From Sphaerotilus uruguayifluvii (lineage in GTDB: Bacteria; Pseudomonadota; Gammaproteobacteria; Burkholderiales; Burkholderiaceae_C), in NCBI RefSeq assembly GCF_013294065.1, contig NZ_JABSNM010000002.1, forward strand, positions 124,001 through 188,000: a stretch of DNA of 64,000 nucleotides, in the 5' to 3' direction. Positions 1 through 8,093 of this stretch are shown here, in pieces; within the stretch, counting starts at the first letter, position 1; every line of letters starts with the position of its first letter. The position numbers and the translations under genes are program-made. The notes under the pieces are model-generated. The model was not told the origin of the DNA and did not search any database. It saw only the letters and a program-made list of their open reading frames with translations.

Positions 1-65
1 GCGCCGCGCGCCGGACTCGACGCCCTCCCGACCTCCCCAGACCTTCAGCTCACCAGGATTTCCCC

Positions 66-905
66 ATGGCCCAGATCATCGGCGGCATCAACACCTCGCA
101 CGTCCCGGCCATCGGCCGCGCCATCCACCGCGGCCTGCAGGACGACCCGTACTGGAAGCCCTTCTTCGACGGCTACCGCCCGGTCCACCACTGGCTGGCC
201 GAGGCCCGCCCGGACGTGGTGGTGGTCTTCTACAACGACCACGGCCTGAACTTCTTCCTCGACAAGATGCCGACCTTCGCGATCGGCACCGCCCCGAGCT
301 ACAGCAATGCCGACGAGGGCTGGGGCATCCCGCAGGTGCCCGCCTTCAGCGGCGATCAGGACCTGTCCTGGCACCTGGTCGAGTCGCTGACCGAGGCCGA
401 GTTCGACCTGACCACCTGCCAGGAGATGGTGGTCGATCACGCCTTCACGCTGCCGATGGCGCTGCTGTGGCCCGACCAGACCTGGCCGGTCAAGGTGGTG
501 CCGATCTGCATCAACACCGTGCAGTTCCCGCTGCCGACGGCCGCGCGCTGCTGGAAGCTGGGTCAGGCGGTGGGCCGGGCGATCCGGTCCTGGGAATCCG
601 ATGTCCGTGTCATGGTGCTGGGCACCGGCGGCCTGTCGCACCAGCTCGACGGCGAGCGCGCCGGCTTCATCAACAAGGAATTCGACCTGCAGTTCATGGA
701 CAGCCTGGTGAAGGACCCGACCTGGTCGACGCGCTTCAGCATCCACGAGCTGGTCGAGAAGGCCGGCACCCAGGGCCTCGAGCTGCTGATGTGGCTGGCC
801 ACCCGCGGCGCGCTGGGCGAGTCGGTGCGCGAGCTGCACCGCAACTACCACATCCCGATCTCGAACACCGCCTCGGGCCTGATGCTGCTGGAGCCGAGCC
901 CCTGA
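66..905 (+). CDS. LigB-family class III extradiol ring-cleavage dioxygenase (orphan catalytic subunit)
   Basis: A 279-residue protein of the LigB fold, which opens catechol-type rings with non-haem Fe(II). The iron ligands match those of protocatechuate 4,5-dioxygenase beta subunits: His12 in TSHVPAIG, His59 in YNDHG and Glu239 in GLELLMW. His125 and His192 (LSHQL), acid-base residues in the family, are also present. It is paralogous to the LigB at 9091-9975 (same NDH, GTGG.SHQL and SNTA blocks) but differs in the substrate-facing regions. No LigA-like small subunit follows, since a TetR gene is next, and the chain is too short to be a fused gallate dioxygenase. The ATG lies just downstream of CAGGA. 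The substrate is unknown; a protocatechuate or gallate derivative is likely. A partner subunit could lie to the left of the window. Confidence 0.85.
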   Translation: MAQIIGGINTSHVPAIGRAIHRGLQDDPYWKPFFDGYRPVHHWLAEARPDVVVVFYNDHGLNFFLDKMPTFAIGTAPSYSNADEGWGIPQVPAFSGDQDLSWHLVESLTEAEFDLTTCQEMVVDHAFTLPMALLWPDQTWPVKVVPICINTVQFPLPTAARCWKLGQAVGRAIRSWESDVRVMVLGTGGLSHQLDGERAGFINKEFDLQFMDSLVKDPTWSTRFSIHELVEKAGTQGLELLMWLATRGALGESVRELHRNYHIPISNTASGLMLLEPSP

Positions 906-936
906 ACCCGCGGCGTGGCGGTATGCTTGCGGCCCC

Positions 937-1638
937 ATGAACGAACTCGAACGTCCATCCCCCGCTCCGCGCCGCCGCCGCGCCCCCAAGACGCCGGCCG
1001 TCGCGGTGGTCGCCGAGCCCGGTCGCACCAACGACCCCGAGGCCACGATGGCCGACATCCTCGATGTCGCCACCCGCGAGTTCGCCGACAAGGGCCTGGC
1101 CGGCGCGCGCATCGACGAGATCGCCGCCGCCACGCGCACCAGCAAGCGGATGATCTACTACTACTTCGGCAGCAAGGAAGGCCTGTACGTGGCCGTGCTG
1201 GAGGAGGCCTACCGGCGCATCCGCCACATCGAGACCGACCTGCATCTCGAGGACCTCGACCCGGAGACCGCGCTGCGCCGCCTGGTGGCCTTCACCTGCG
1301 ACTACCAGCGCCAGAACCCGGACTTCATCCGCCTGGTCATGAACGAGAACATGCACCGCGGCGAGTTCCTCGAGCAGTCGAAGCAGATCCAGCAGCTCAA
1401 CGTGCCGGCGATCAACCTGCTGCGCACCGTCTACGAGCGGGGCGTGCGCGAAGGCGTCTTCCGCTGCGGCCTCGACCCGATCGACCTGCACATGTCGATC
1501 TCGGCGCTGTCGGTCTTCAACGTCTCCAACCGCCACACCTTCTCGCTCATCTTCAAGCACGACTTCGACGACCCGGCCACCATCGAGCACCGCCGCGACA
1601 GCATCGTCGAGATGATCGTGCGCTTCGTGCGGGCCTGA
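937..1638 (+). CDS. TetR/AcrR-family transcriptional regulator
   Basis: A 233-residue TetR-type repressor. After a basic Arg/Pro-rich leader of about 35 residues, the helix-turn-helix lies at about residues 38-85, with the classic segment RIDEIAAATRTSKRMIYYYF followed by GSKEGLY. The C-terminal part is an all-helical ligand-binding domain. It sits between a ring-cleavage dioxygenase and the TRAP/dehydroshikimate operon, so quinate, shikimate or protocatechuate is the likely effector. TetR genes beside a dehydroshikimate dehydratase are also known in Pseudomonas. An inverted repeat just after the stop codon is its most obvious candidate operator. The ATG at 937 gives a leader of unusual length; a later start is possible but no better one is seen. 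Confidence 0.9.
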   Translation: MNELERPSPAPRRRRAPKTPAVAVVAEPGRTNDPEATMADILDVATREFADKGLAGARIDEIAAATRTSKRMIYYYFGSKEGLYVAVLEEAYRRIRHIETDLHLEDLDPETALRRLVAFTCDYQRQNPDFIRLVMNENMHRGEFLEQSKQIQQLNVPAINLLRTVYERGVREGVFRCGLDPIDLHMSISALSVFNVSNRHTFSLIFKHDFDDPATIEHRRDSIVEMIVRFVRA

Positions 1639-1652
1639 GGACATTCCCGCAA

Positions 1653-1690
1653 ACCTAGGGTTCTCACTAGGTCAGGAAAACTAACCAGTT
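1653..1690 (+). promoter_or_regulatory. Candidate TetR operator region ahead of the TRAP operon
   Basis: The gap between the TetR gene and dctQ holds two inverted repeats. ACCTAG at 1653-1658 pairs with CTAGGT at 1667-1672 (8-nt spacer), and AACT at 1679-1682 pairs with AGTT at 1687-1690. This stretch is clearly more AT-rich than the coding DNA on either side, as expected for a promoter. It is the natural place for the adjacent TetR protein to act on the downstream operon. The assignment is inferred from position and symmetry only. Confidence 0.45.
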
Positions 1691-1756
1691 CGTACATTAC
1701 AACTCCTCGGCGACGGCAATCTCGGTCCGTGCGCCACGGCATGACACGAGGAGAAC

Positions 1757-2344
1757 GTGGTGAACAAGATTCTGGGCACCTTCAGCCGGGTGGTTGAAGG
1801 GGTGATGGCGCTGCTGCTGGCGGTGATGGTGGTGCTGGTGTTCGGCAACGTGGTGCTGCGCTACGCGTTCAACTCGGGCATCACGATCAGCGAGGAGCTC
1901 TCGCGCTGGCTCTTCGTGTGGATGACCTTCCTGGGCGCGATCGTGGCGCTGCGCGAGAACGGCCATCTGGGCACGGACATGCTGGTGGCGCGGCTGGGCC
2001 GCAAGGGCAAGCTGGCCTGCCTGGTGGTGGCGCAGGTGGCGATGCTGTACGTCACCTGGCTGCTGCTGACCGGCGCCTGGGCCCAGGTGGAGATCAACCG
2101 CGAGGTCGAGGCGCCGGTCAGCGGCCTGTCGGTGGGCTGGTTCTACCTGTCGGGCGTGGTGTTCGCGGTGTGCTCGGGCCTGATCCTGCTGGGGCAGTTC
2201 TGGCGCACGGTCACCGGCCAGGTGACGGATGCGGAGCTGGTGCTGGTGCAGGAGTCGGAGGACCTCGCGCAGGTCGAGGCGCTGCATGTGGGCGACACGC
2301 CCCCGCTGGGGCAGGGCCCCAACTCGATGGCCTTCAAGAAGTGA
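1757..2344 (+). CDS. dctQ: TRAP transporter small permease (DctQ family)
   Basis: A 195-residue membrane protein with four hydrophobic segments: about residues 12-33 (VMALLLAVMVVLVFGNVVLRY), 52-70, 90-110 and 135-155. The family signature SRWLFVWMTFLGA follows the first segment. It pairs with DctM to import a carboxylate using a sodium or proton gradient. The start is GTG at 1757, directly after ACGAGGAGAAC, a strong ribosome binding site; GTG-GTG codons occur in tandem. The tail after about residue 165 is hydrophilic. It leads the operon dctQ-dctM-dctP-shikimate dehydrogenase, so quinate, shikimate or a related ring acid is the likely cargo. Confidence 0.92.
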   Translation: MVNKILGTFSRVVEGVMALLLAVMVVLVFGNVVLRYAFNSGITISEELSRWLFVWMTFLGAIVALRENGHLGTDMLVARLGRKGKLACLVVAQVAMLYVTWLLLTGAWAQVEINREVEAPVSGLSVGWFYLSGVVFAVCSGLILLGQFWRTVTGQVTDAELVLVQESEDLAQVEALHVGDTPPLGQGPNSMAFKK

Positions 2345-2396
2345 GCGCCCCAGCCGCCCTTCCTTCCCGCGACAACCGAACCGACACGAGACAACC

Positions 2397-3677
2397 ATGA
2401 CCGTCTTCATCTTCCTGGGCTCGCTGCTGGGGGCGATGGCCCTGGGCATCCCCATCGCCTACTCGCTGCTCGTCTCCGGCGTGGCCCTGATGTGGCAGCA
2501 GGGCCTCTTCGACGCCCAGATCCTGGCTCAGAACACCATCAACGGCGCCGACAGCTTCCCCCTGCTGGCCGTGCCCTTCTTCATGCTCGCCGGCGAGATC
2601 ATGAACGTCGGCGGCCTGTCGCGGCGCATCGTCAAGCTGGCCATGTCGCTGGTGGGCCATGTGCGCGGCGGCCTGGGCTATGTCGCCATCCTGGCCGCGG
2701 TCATGATGGCCGCCCTCTCCGGCTCGGCCGTGGCCGACACCGCCGCCCTCTCGGCCCTGCTGCTGCCCATGATGGCCGCCGCCGGCCATGACAAGGCCCG
2801 CGCCGGCGGCCTGCTCGCCTCCGCCGGCATCATCGCCCCCATCATCCCGCCCTCCATCGGCTTCGTCGTCTTCGGCGTCGCCGCCAACGTCTCCATCGGC
2901 AAGCTCTTCCTCGCCGGCATCGTCCCCGGCCTCCTGATGGGCGTGGCCATCGCCATCACCTGGTGGTGGTGCGCCCGCAACGAGAACGTCACCCCCCCGA
3001 AGAAGGCCACCACCGCCGAGCGCATGCACGCCCTGCGCGAGTCCACCTGGGCCATGGTCCTGCCCGTCATCGTGGTCGTCGGCCTCAAGTTCGGCGTCTT
3101 CACCCCCACCGAGGCCGCCGTCGTCGCCGCCGTCTACGCCCTCTTCGTCTCCACCGTCATCTACGGCGAGATGGGCTGGAAGGAAACCCGGGAAGTCTTC
3201 GTCGCCGCCGCCAAGACCACCTCGGTCGTCATGTTCCTCGTCGCCGCCGCCATGGTCTCCGCCTGGCTCATCACGGTCGCCGACATCCCCGGCCAGATGA
3301 CCAGCATGCTCAAGCCCTTCATGGGCAACCAGACCCTGCTGCTCGTCGCCATCATGCTGCTCGTCATGGCCGTCGGCACCGCCATGGACATGACCCCCAC
3401 CATCCTCATCATGACCCCGGTCCTCATGCCCGTCGTCAAGGCCGCCGGCATCGATCCGGTCTACTTCGGCGTCCTCTTCATCATGAACAACGCCATCGGC
3501 CTCATCACCCCCCCGGTCGGCACCGTCCTCAACGTCGTCGCCGGCGTCGGCAAGATGAAGATGGACGACGTCACCCGCGGCGTCGTCCCCTTCATGATCG
3601 CCCAGTTCGCCGTCATGTTCCTGCTCGTCGCCTTCCCCTCCCTCGTCACCGGCCCCGCCAAGTGGCTCGCCCACTGA
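2397..3677 (+). CDS. dctM: TRAP transporter large permease (DctM family)
   Basis: A 426-residue polytopic membrane protein, the usual DctM length, beginning MTVFIFLGSLLGAMALGIPI. Family blocks include PLLAVPFFMLAGEIM, the conserved loop SGSAVADTAAL, ASAGIIAPIIPPSIGFVVFG and, near the C terminus, NNAIGLITPPVGTVLNV. An upstream in-frame start would add a basic stretch unlike a DctM N terminus, so the ATG at 2397 is preferred. Codon choice is odd: most of the gene ends codons in C (GTC, GCC, CTC, ATC in long runs), while dctQ just upstream mixes G and C endings. This suggests a separate history or some local selection. Confidence 0.95.
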   Translation: MTVFIFLGSLLGAMALGIPIAYSLLVSGVALMWQQGLFDAQILAQNTINGADSFPLLAVPFFMLAGEIMNVGGLSRRIVKLAMSLVGHVRGGLGYVAILAAVMMAALSGSAVADTAALSALLLPMMAAAGHDKARAGGLLASAGIIAPIIPPSIGFVVFGVAANVSIGKLFLAGIVPGLLMGVAIAITWWWCARNENVTPPKKATTAERMHALRESTWAMVLPVIVVVGLKFGVFTPTEAAVVAAVYALFVSTVIYGEMGWKETREVFVAAAKTTSVVMFLVAAAMVSAWLITVADIPGQMTSMLKPFMGNQTLLLVAIMLLVMAVGTAMDMTPTILIMTPVLMPVVKAAGIDPVYFGVLFIMNNAIGLITPPVGTVLNVVAGVGKMKMDDVTRGVVPFMIAQFAVMFLLVAFPSLVTGPAKWLAH

Positions 3678-3791
3678 CCCCAGGCTGACGGCCCCACGTC
3701 CGACGCGACGCGATCCCTTTCCGAACCGCGGCCCGGCCATCAGGAGACAACGGGCCGTCTCTCTCCCGCCCCACCACTTCGAGGAAACGCC

Positions 3792-4793
3792 ATGAAACGC
3801 CTGATGATCAAGACCCTGGTCGCCGCCGCCGCACTCGCCGTTGCCGGTATCGCCGCAGCCCAGGAAAAGACCTTCAAGCTCGCGCTGCAGAACCCCAAGG
3901 GTCACCCGCTGGTCACCGGCGCGGAGAAGTTCGCCGAGCTGGTCGCCGCGAAGTCGGGCGGCCGCCTGAAGGTCAACCTCTTCCCCGGCGGCACGCTGGG
4001 CGGCGACGCGCAGGCCGTCTCGGCCTCGCAGGGCGGCACCATCGAGATGGTGATGCTGAACTCGGGCATCCTGGCCTCACAGGTCAAGGACTTCGAGGTC
4101 TACGACTTCCCCTTCATGTTCGCCAACGGCCGTGAAGCCGACGCGGTGGTCGACGGCCCCTTCGGCCAGAAGCTGCACGCCAAGCTGGCCGAGAAGAACC
4201 TGATCGGTCTGGCCTACTTCGAGCTGGGCTTCCGCAACATCACCAACAGCAAGAAGGCGATCGTCAACGTCGAGGACATCGCCGGCCTGAAGCTGCGCGT
4301 GATCCCGAACGCGATCAACGTCGACTGGGTCAAGACCCTGGGCGCCAACCCGACGCCGATGGCCTTCCCCGAGGTCTACGCCGGTCTGGAGCAGAAGGCC
4401 ATCGACGGCCAGGAGAATCCGCTGAGCGTGATCCTGGCCAACAAGTTCTACGAGGTGCAGAAGCACCTGGCGCTGACCAACCACCAGTACAACCCGCAGT
4501 CGCTGATCATCAGCAAGAAGGTGTGGGACGGCCTGTCGGAAGCCGACCACAAGGTGCTGCAGGACGCTGCCAGCGAGGCCAGCAAGTTCCAGCGCAAGGT
4601 CGCACGCGACGCCTACGCCACGACGCTGGACGCGCTGAAGAAGGCCGGCATGCAGGTCACCGAGCTGTCGGCGGCCGAGCACGCCGAGCTGCGCACCAAG
4701 CTCAAGCCGGTCATCGACAAGCACGGCGCCCCGATCGCCGCCACCGTCGCCGAGCTGCAGGCCGAGCTGGCCAAGGTCCGCGCGGCCAAGTGA
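3792..4793 (+). CDS. dctP: TRAP transporter periplasmic solute-binding protein (DctP family)
   Basis: A 333-residue secreted receptor. A Sec signal peptide with cleavage predicted after AAA (residues 21-23) precedes a mature domain starting QEKTFKLA. Family features include the Arg in GLKLRVIPN, which normally grips the ligand carboxylate, the FPGGTLGGD block and GQENPLSVI. It captures a small organic acid and delivers it to DctQM. It lies 114 nt after dctM behind GAGGAAACGCC and 38 nt before the shikimate dehydrogenase. The genetic context argues for quinate, shikimate, dehydroshikimate or protocatechuate as ligand; the sequence alone does not decide. Confidence 0.95.
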   Translation: MKRLMIKTLVAAAALAVAGIAAAQEKTFKLALQNPKGHPLVTGAEKFAELVAAKSGGRLKVNLFPGGTLGGDAQAVSASQGGTIEMVMLNSGILASQVKDFEVYDFPFMFANGREADAVVDGPFGQKLHAKLAEKNLIGLAYFELGFRNITNSKKAIVNVEDIAGLKLRVIPNAINVDWVKTLGANPTPMAFPEVYAGLEQKAIDGQENPLSVILANKFYEVQKHLALTNHQYNPQSLIISKKVWDGLSEADHKVLQDAASEASKFQRKVARDAYATTLDALKKAGMQVTELSAAEHAELRTKLKPVIDKHGAPIAATVAELQAELAKVRAAK

Positions 4794-4831
4794 GCGCCGT
4801 TCCCAGCGAGATCGAAAGGCCGAGGCTTCCC

Positions 4832-5704
4832 ATGACGACGACCCCGAACCGCAAGGTGCTGCTTGGCCTGATCGGCTCCGGTATCCAGCGCTCGCTGACC
4901 CCGGCGATGCAGGAGCAGGAAGCCGCCCACCACGGCATGCGCCTGCACTATCAGCTGATCGATCTCGATCTCTCGGGCGGCAGCGCCGAGGACCTGCCGC
5001 TGCTGCTCAAGGCCGCGCGCATGATGGGCTACGCGGGCCTGAACATCACCTATCCGTGCAAGCAGGCGGTCATCCCGCACCTCGACGAGCTCTCCGACGA
5101 GGCGCGCGCGATGGGGGCGGTCAACACCGTGGTGATCCGCGACGGCCGCCTGATCGGCCACAACACCGACGGCTCCGGCTGGGCGCGCGGCTTCACCCGC
5201 GCGCTGCCGGACGCCGACCTGCGCTGCGCGGTGCTGCTGGGTGCCGGCGGCGCCGGCGCCGCGATCGCGCACGCGGCGCTGCGCCTGGGCGTCCAGTCGC
5301 TGCGCATCCTCGACGTCGACCCGGCCCGCGCCCAGGCGCTGGCCGCCGAGCTCAACCGGCTGTATGACGGCGAGCGCGCCTCCGGCTGGACCGACGTGGC
5401 CGCGGCGCTGGACGGCGCCACCGGCCTGATCCACGCCACGCCCACCGGCATGGACAAGCTGCCCGGCCTGCCGCTGCCGGCCGAGCTGGTGCGAGCGGAC
5501 CTGTGGGTCTCCGAGGTCGTCTACTTCCCTCTGGAAACAGCGCTGCTCAGGCTCGCGCGCGAGCGCGGCTGCCGCATCAGCGACGGCGGCGGCATGGCCG
5601 TCGGCCAGGCGGTCGGGGCCTTCGAGCTGTTCACCGGCGTCACGCCGGACGCCGGCCGCATCGAGCAGCATTTCCGCGCGCTGGTCAGCCAGCGTCAGAA
5701 CTGA
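4832..5704 (+). CDS. Shikimate/quinate dehydrogenase family protein
   Basis: A 290-residue NAD(P)-dependent dehydrogenase of the AroE/YdiB family. The N-terminal substrate domain has RSLTPAM (residues 20-26), the catalytic Lys77 in NITYPCKQ and Asp113 in HNTDGSG. The nucleotide loop GAGGAGAA spans 137-144. Family members interconvert shikimate and 3-dehydroshikimate, or quinate and 3-dehydroquinate. Its place after a TRAP transporter and before a dehydroshikimate dehydratase-like pair and dehydroquinase points to catabolism rather than aromatic amino acid synthesis. The start at 4832 follows GAAAGGCCGAGG; in-frame codons upstream overlap the dctP gene and look non-coding. Confidence 0.92.
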   Translation: MTTTPNRKVLLGLIGSGIQRSLTPAMQEQEAAHHGMRLHYQLIDLDLSGGSAEDLPLLLKAARMMGYAGLNITYPCKQAVIPHLDELSDEARAMGAVNTVVIRDGRLIGHNTDGSGWARGFTRALPDADLRCAVLLGAGGAGAAIAHAALRLGVQSLRILDVDPARAQALAAELNRLYDGERASGWTDVAAALDGATGLIHATPTGMDKLPGLPLPAELVRADLWVSEVVYFPLETALLRLARERGCRISDGGGMAVGQAVGAFELFTGVTPDAGRIEQHFRALVSQRQN

Positions 5705-5717
5705 ACAGGAATCCTCC

Positions 5718-6608
5718 ATGACCCTCGACCGCGAAGACATCGGCGAACTGCCCAACCCGCTGGGGCTGCTGGGCATCGAATTCATCGAGTACACGACGAG
5801 CCGGCCGCAGGCGCTGGGCCAGGTGCTGGAGCGGCTGGGCTTCGTGCCGGTGGCGCGGCACCGCTCGCGCGAGGTGCTGCTGTACCGCCAGGGCGACATC
5901 AACATCATCGTCAACGCCCACCAGGGCGGGCTGTCGGGGCAGCCGGCGCCCACCGAGCGGCCGGTGATCGCGGCGGTGGCGCTGCGGGTGCGCGACGCGG
6001 CGCGGGCCTACCAGCGGGTGCTGGATCTGGGCGCGTGGGCGGTGCCGACGCAGGTCGAGGTGATGGAGCTCAACATCCCGGCGATCCACGGCGTGGGCTC
6101 GAGCCGGATCTACTTCGTCGACCGGCACCGCGAGTTCTCGATCTACGACGTGGACTTCGTGCCGATCCCGGGGGTGAACCAGCGCCCGGCGGCGCAGCAC
6201 GGGCTGCATGTGTTCGGCGTGGTGCAGTACATCGGGCTGGACCGCATGGCCGACTGGAGCGCGTTCTACGGCGAGCTCTTCGGCTTCGCGGAGCTGCCGA
6301 CCGAGCAGCGCTTCGGGGTGATGACCAAGGGCGCGATCCTGGCGAGTCCGTGCGGGCAGTTCCACTGGCAGCTGATCGAGCCGGAGCCGGACGCGGCCGA
6401 CTTCGAGCACGACGAGCTGCTGCAGCGGGTGGCCTTCGGCTGCACGGACGTGCCGGTGGCGGTGGCGGCGATGAAGGACGCGGGCGTGGCCTTCGTCGAG
6501 AAGCCGGGCGGCGTGCACACCGACGCGCGCGGCGCGCTGACCGAGCCGCTGCTGGGCGAGCTGGTGTTCGAGCTGGTGCACGACCCGCGCGGCGGGGCGG
6601 AGGCATGA
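5718..6608 (+). CDS. HPPD-like VOC-fold protein (stand-alone counterpart of the QuiC1 C-terminal domain)
   Basis: A 296-residue protein with two glyoxalase/VOC repeats resembling 4-hydroxyphenylpyruvate dioxygenase. One repeat covers about residues 15-140 (GIEFIEYTT, VARHRSREVLLYRQGDINIIVN) and the other about 165-290 (DRMADWSAFYGELFGF, LLGELVFELVH). In Pseudomonas-type QuiC1 dehydroshikimate dehydratases an HPPD-like domain is fused behind a TIM-barrel dehydratase; here the two are separate genes in reverse order, joined by a 4-nt overlap. The final Glu ligand (VFELVH) is kept, but the usual second His is replaced by Arg (LLQRVAF) and no clear first His is seen, so dioxygenase activity is doubtful. 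A structural or regulatory partner of the next protein is plausible. Confidence 0.75.
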   Translation: MTLDREDIGELPNPLGLLGIEFIEYTTSRPQALGQVLERLGFVPVARHRSREVLLYRQGDINIIVNAHQGGLSGQPAPTERPVIAAVALRVRDAARAYQRVLDLGAWAVPTQVEVMELNIPAIHGVGSSRIYFVDRHREFSIYDVDFVPIPGVNQRPAAQHGLHVFGVVQYIGLDRMADWSAFYGELFGFAELPTEQRFGVMTKGAILASPCGQFHWQLIEPEPDAADFEHDELLQRVAFGCTDVPVAVAAMKDAGVAFVEKPGGVHTDARGALTEPLLGELVFELVHDPRGGAEA

Positions 6609-7522
6609 CGATGGACACGACGCGCATCGCCCGCAACGTCGCCGACTTCGGCATGGACACCATCACGCTGGCCGGGCCGCTGGAGGCCAAGCTGCGCGCG
6701 GTGCGCGAGGCCGGCTTCACGCAGATCATGCTGGCCGCGCGCGACCTCGTCGGCCACCCCGACGGGGTCGACGCCGCCGTGCAGGCGGTGCGCGACAGCG
6801 GCCTGCGCGTCACCGGCTTCCAGGTGCTGCGCGACTTCGAGGGCCTCTCCGACCACCTGCACGGCTACAAGATCGACATCGCCAAGCAGATGATCCTGAT
6901 GGCGCGCCAGCTCGGCGCCAAGGTGCTGCTGGCCTGCTCGTCGACCTCGGTGCACGCCAGCGCCGACCCCCAGCGCATCGCCGCCGACCTGCGCAAGCTC
7001 GCCATGCTGGCCCTGCCCCACGGCATCCGCGTCGCCTTCGAGGCGCTGTCCTGGGGCCGCCACATCAACGAGTACCCCCAGGCCTGGGAAGTCGTCGAGA
7101 TGGCCGACTGCCCCAATCTGGGCGTCGGCATCGACTCGTACCACATCTTCGCCACCGACACCGCGCTCGACCGCCTGCAGGAGATCGACCCGGCCAAGAT
7201 CTACCTGGTGCAGCTCTCCGACTTCATGTGGCAGCAGACCCGCTCGGTGCAGGAGCGCATCGACACCGCGCGCCACTTCCGGGTCTTCCCCGGCGAGGGC
7301 GTGCACTCCGGCGCGCTCACCGAGCTGGTCCTGAAGCTCGACGCCATGGGCTACCGCGGCGACTACAGCTTCGAGGTCTTCAACGACGACTACCAGCAGC
7401 TGCCGCTGCCCTATGTCGCCCGCCGCGCCCGGGACTCGGCGGTGTGGCTGGCCGAGGGCGTGCTGCGCCGGTCCGTGCCCCTGCCCGGAACCATGCGGCT
7501 GCGCCCGCGCGTGCAGGGATAA
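6605..7522 (+). CDS. TIM-barrel dehydratase/isomerase, probable 3-dehydroshikimate dehydratase
   Basis: A 305-residue member of the sugar phosphate isomerase/epimerase (xylose isomerase-like TIM barrel) family. The four metal-ligand positions expected for such barrels are present: Glu146 (FEALSW), Asp177 with His180 (GIDSYH), Gln203 (VQLSDF) and Glu257 (FEVFND). Related proteins, including the N-terminal half of QuiC1, dehydrate 3-dehydroshikimate to protocatechuate. The start ATG overlaps the stop of the HPPD-like gene (ATGA at 6605-6608), implying coupled translation. The upstream dehydrogenase, downstream dehydroquinase and nearby protocatechuate pathway support this function. Another keto-sugar isomerase role is possible but less likely. 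Confidence 0.8.
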   Translation: MTMDTTRIARNVADFGMDTITLAGPLEAKLRAVREAGFTQIMLAARDLVGHPDGVDAAVQAVRDSGLRVTGFQVLRDFEGLSDHLHGYKIDIAKQMILMARQLGAKVLLACSSTSVHASADPQRIAADLRKLAMLALPHGIRVAFEALSWGRHINEYPQAWEVVEMADCPNLGVGIDSYHIFATDTALDRLQEIDPAKIYLVQLSDFMWQQTRSVQERIDTARHFRVFPGEGVHSGALTELVLKLDAMGYRGDYSFEVFNDDYQQLPLPYVARRARDSAVWLAEGVLRRSVPLPGTMRLRPRVQG

Positions 7523-7555
7523 TCCCGCCCGCCTCCACAGACGGAAGAACACGAC

Positions 7556-7990
7556 ATGAAGAAGATCCTCGTCCTGAACGGCCCGAACCTGAACCTGCTG
7601 GGCACCCGCGAGCCGCAGATCTACGGCGCCGACACGCTGGCCGACGTCGAGCGCGGCCTGGTCGAGCAGGGCGCCCGCCAGGGCGCCGAAGTCAGCTGCT
7701 TCCAGAGCAACCACGAAGGCGCGCTGATCGACCGCATCCACGCCGCGCGCCTGGACGGCACGCACTGGATCATCATCAACCCGGGCGGCCTGACCCACAC
7801 CAGCGTGGCGCTGCGCGACGCGCTGGCCGGCGTGGCCATCCCGGTGGTGGAGGTGCACATCAGCAACATCCACAAGCGCGAGGAGTTCCGCCACCACTCC
7901 TTCATCACCGCGATCGCCGAGGGCATGATCTGCGGCCTGGGCGTGAAGGGCTACAAGGCGGCGCTGAACTGGATCCTCGAGCGCGGCTGA
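7556..7990 (+). CDS. aroQ: Type II 3-dehydroquinate dehydratase
   Basis: A 144-residue protein, the normal length for the dodecameric type II enzyme that interconverts 3-dehydroquinate and 3-dehydroshikimate. The signature [18 protein letters not shown] carries the flexible-loop Arg18 and catalytic Tyr23; IIINPGG (72-78) and the catalytic His101 in [12 protein letters not shown] follow. It ends the plus-strand operon just before a bidirectional terminator. In this setting it most likely feeds quinate-derived dehydroquinate to the dehydroshikimate dehydratase; a biosynthetic role cannot be excluded. Confidence 0.95.
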   Translation: MKKILVLNGPNLNLLGTREPQIYGADTLADVERGLVEQGARQGAEVSCFQSNHEGALIDRIHAARLDGTHWIIINPGGLTHTSVALRDALAGVAIPVVEVHISNIHKREEFRHHSFITAIAEGMICGLGVKGYKAALNWILERG

Positions 7991-8035
7991 GCGGCGGCGG
8001 CCTGCAGCGCCCCGCACGGATCGCCCATGAAAAAA

Positions 8036-8061
8036 GGCCGCCGGTCGCAGGACCGGCGGCC
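8036..8061. terminator. Bidirectional intrinsic terminator between aroQ and ligC
   Basis: A perfect 11-bp stem, GGCCGCCGGTC at 8036-8046 and GACCGGCGGCC at 8051-8061, closes a GCAG loop. Six A residues precede it and a T-rich stretch follows, so it has a U-tract for RNA made in either direction. It sits between the convergent aroQ and ligC genes and should end both operons. Confidence 0.9.
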
Positions 8062-8093
8062 AATCCTTTTCCAGGAAGCAACGATTCAGAAGT

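Noticed and set aside
1-65. Possible end of an upstream gene
   Set aside because: No stop codon or recognisable protein end is visible; only a weak CAGGA before the ATG at 66 can be supported.
2334-3905. Long minus-strand frame rich in Asp, Gly and His opposite dctM
   Set aside because: It is the antisense shadow of dctM and its C-ending codons; composition is low-complexity and unlike any protein family.
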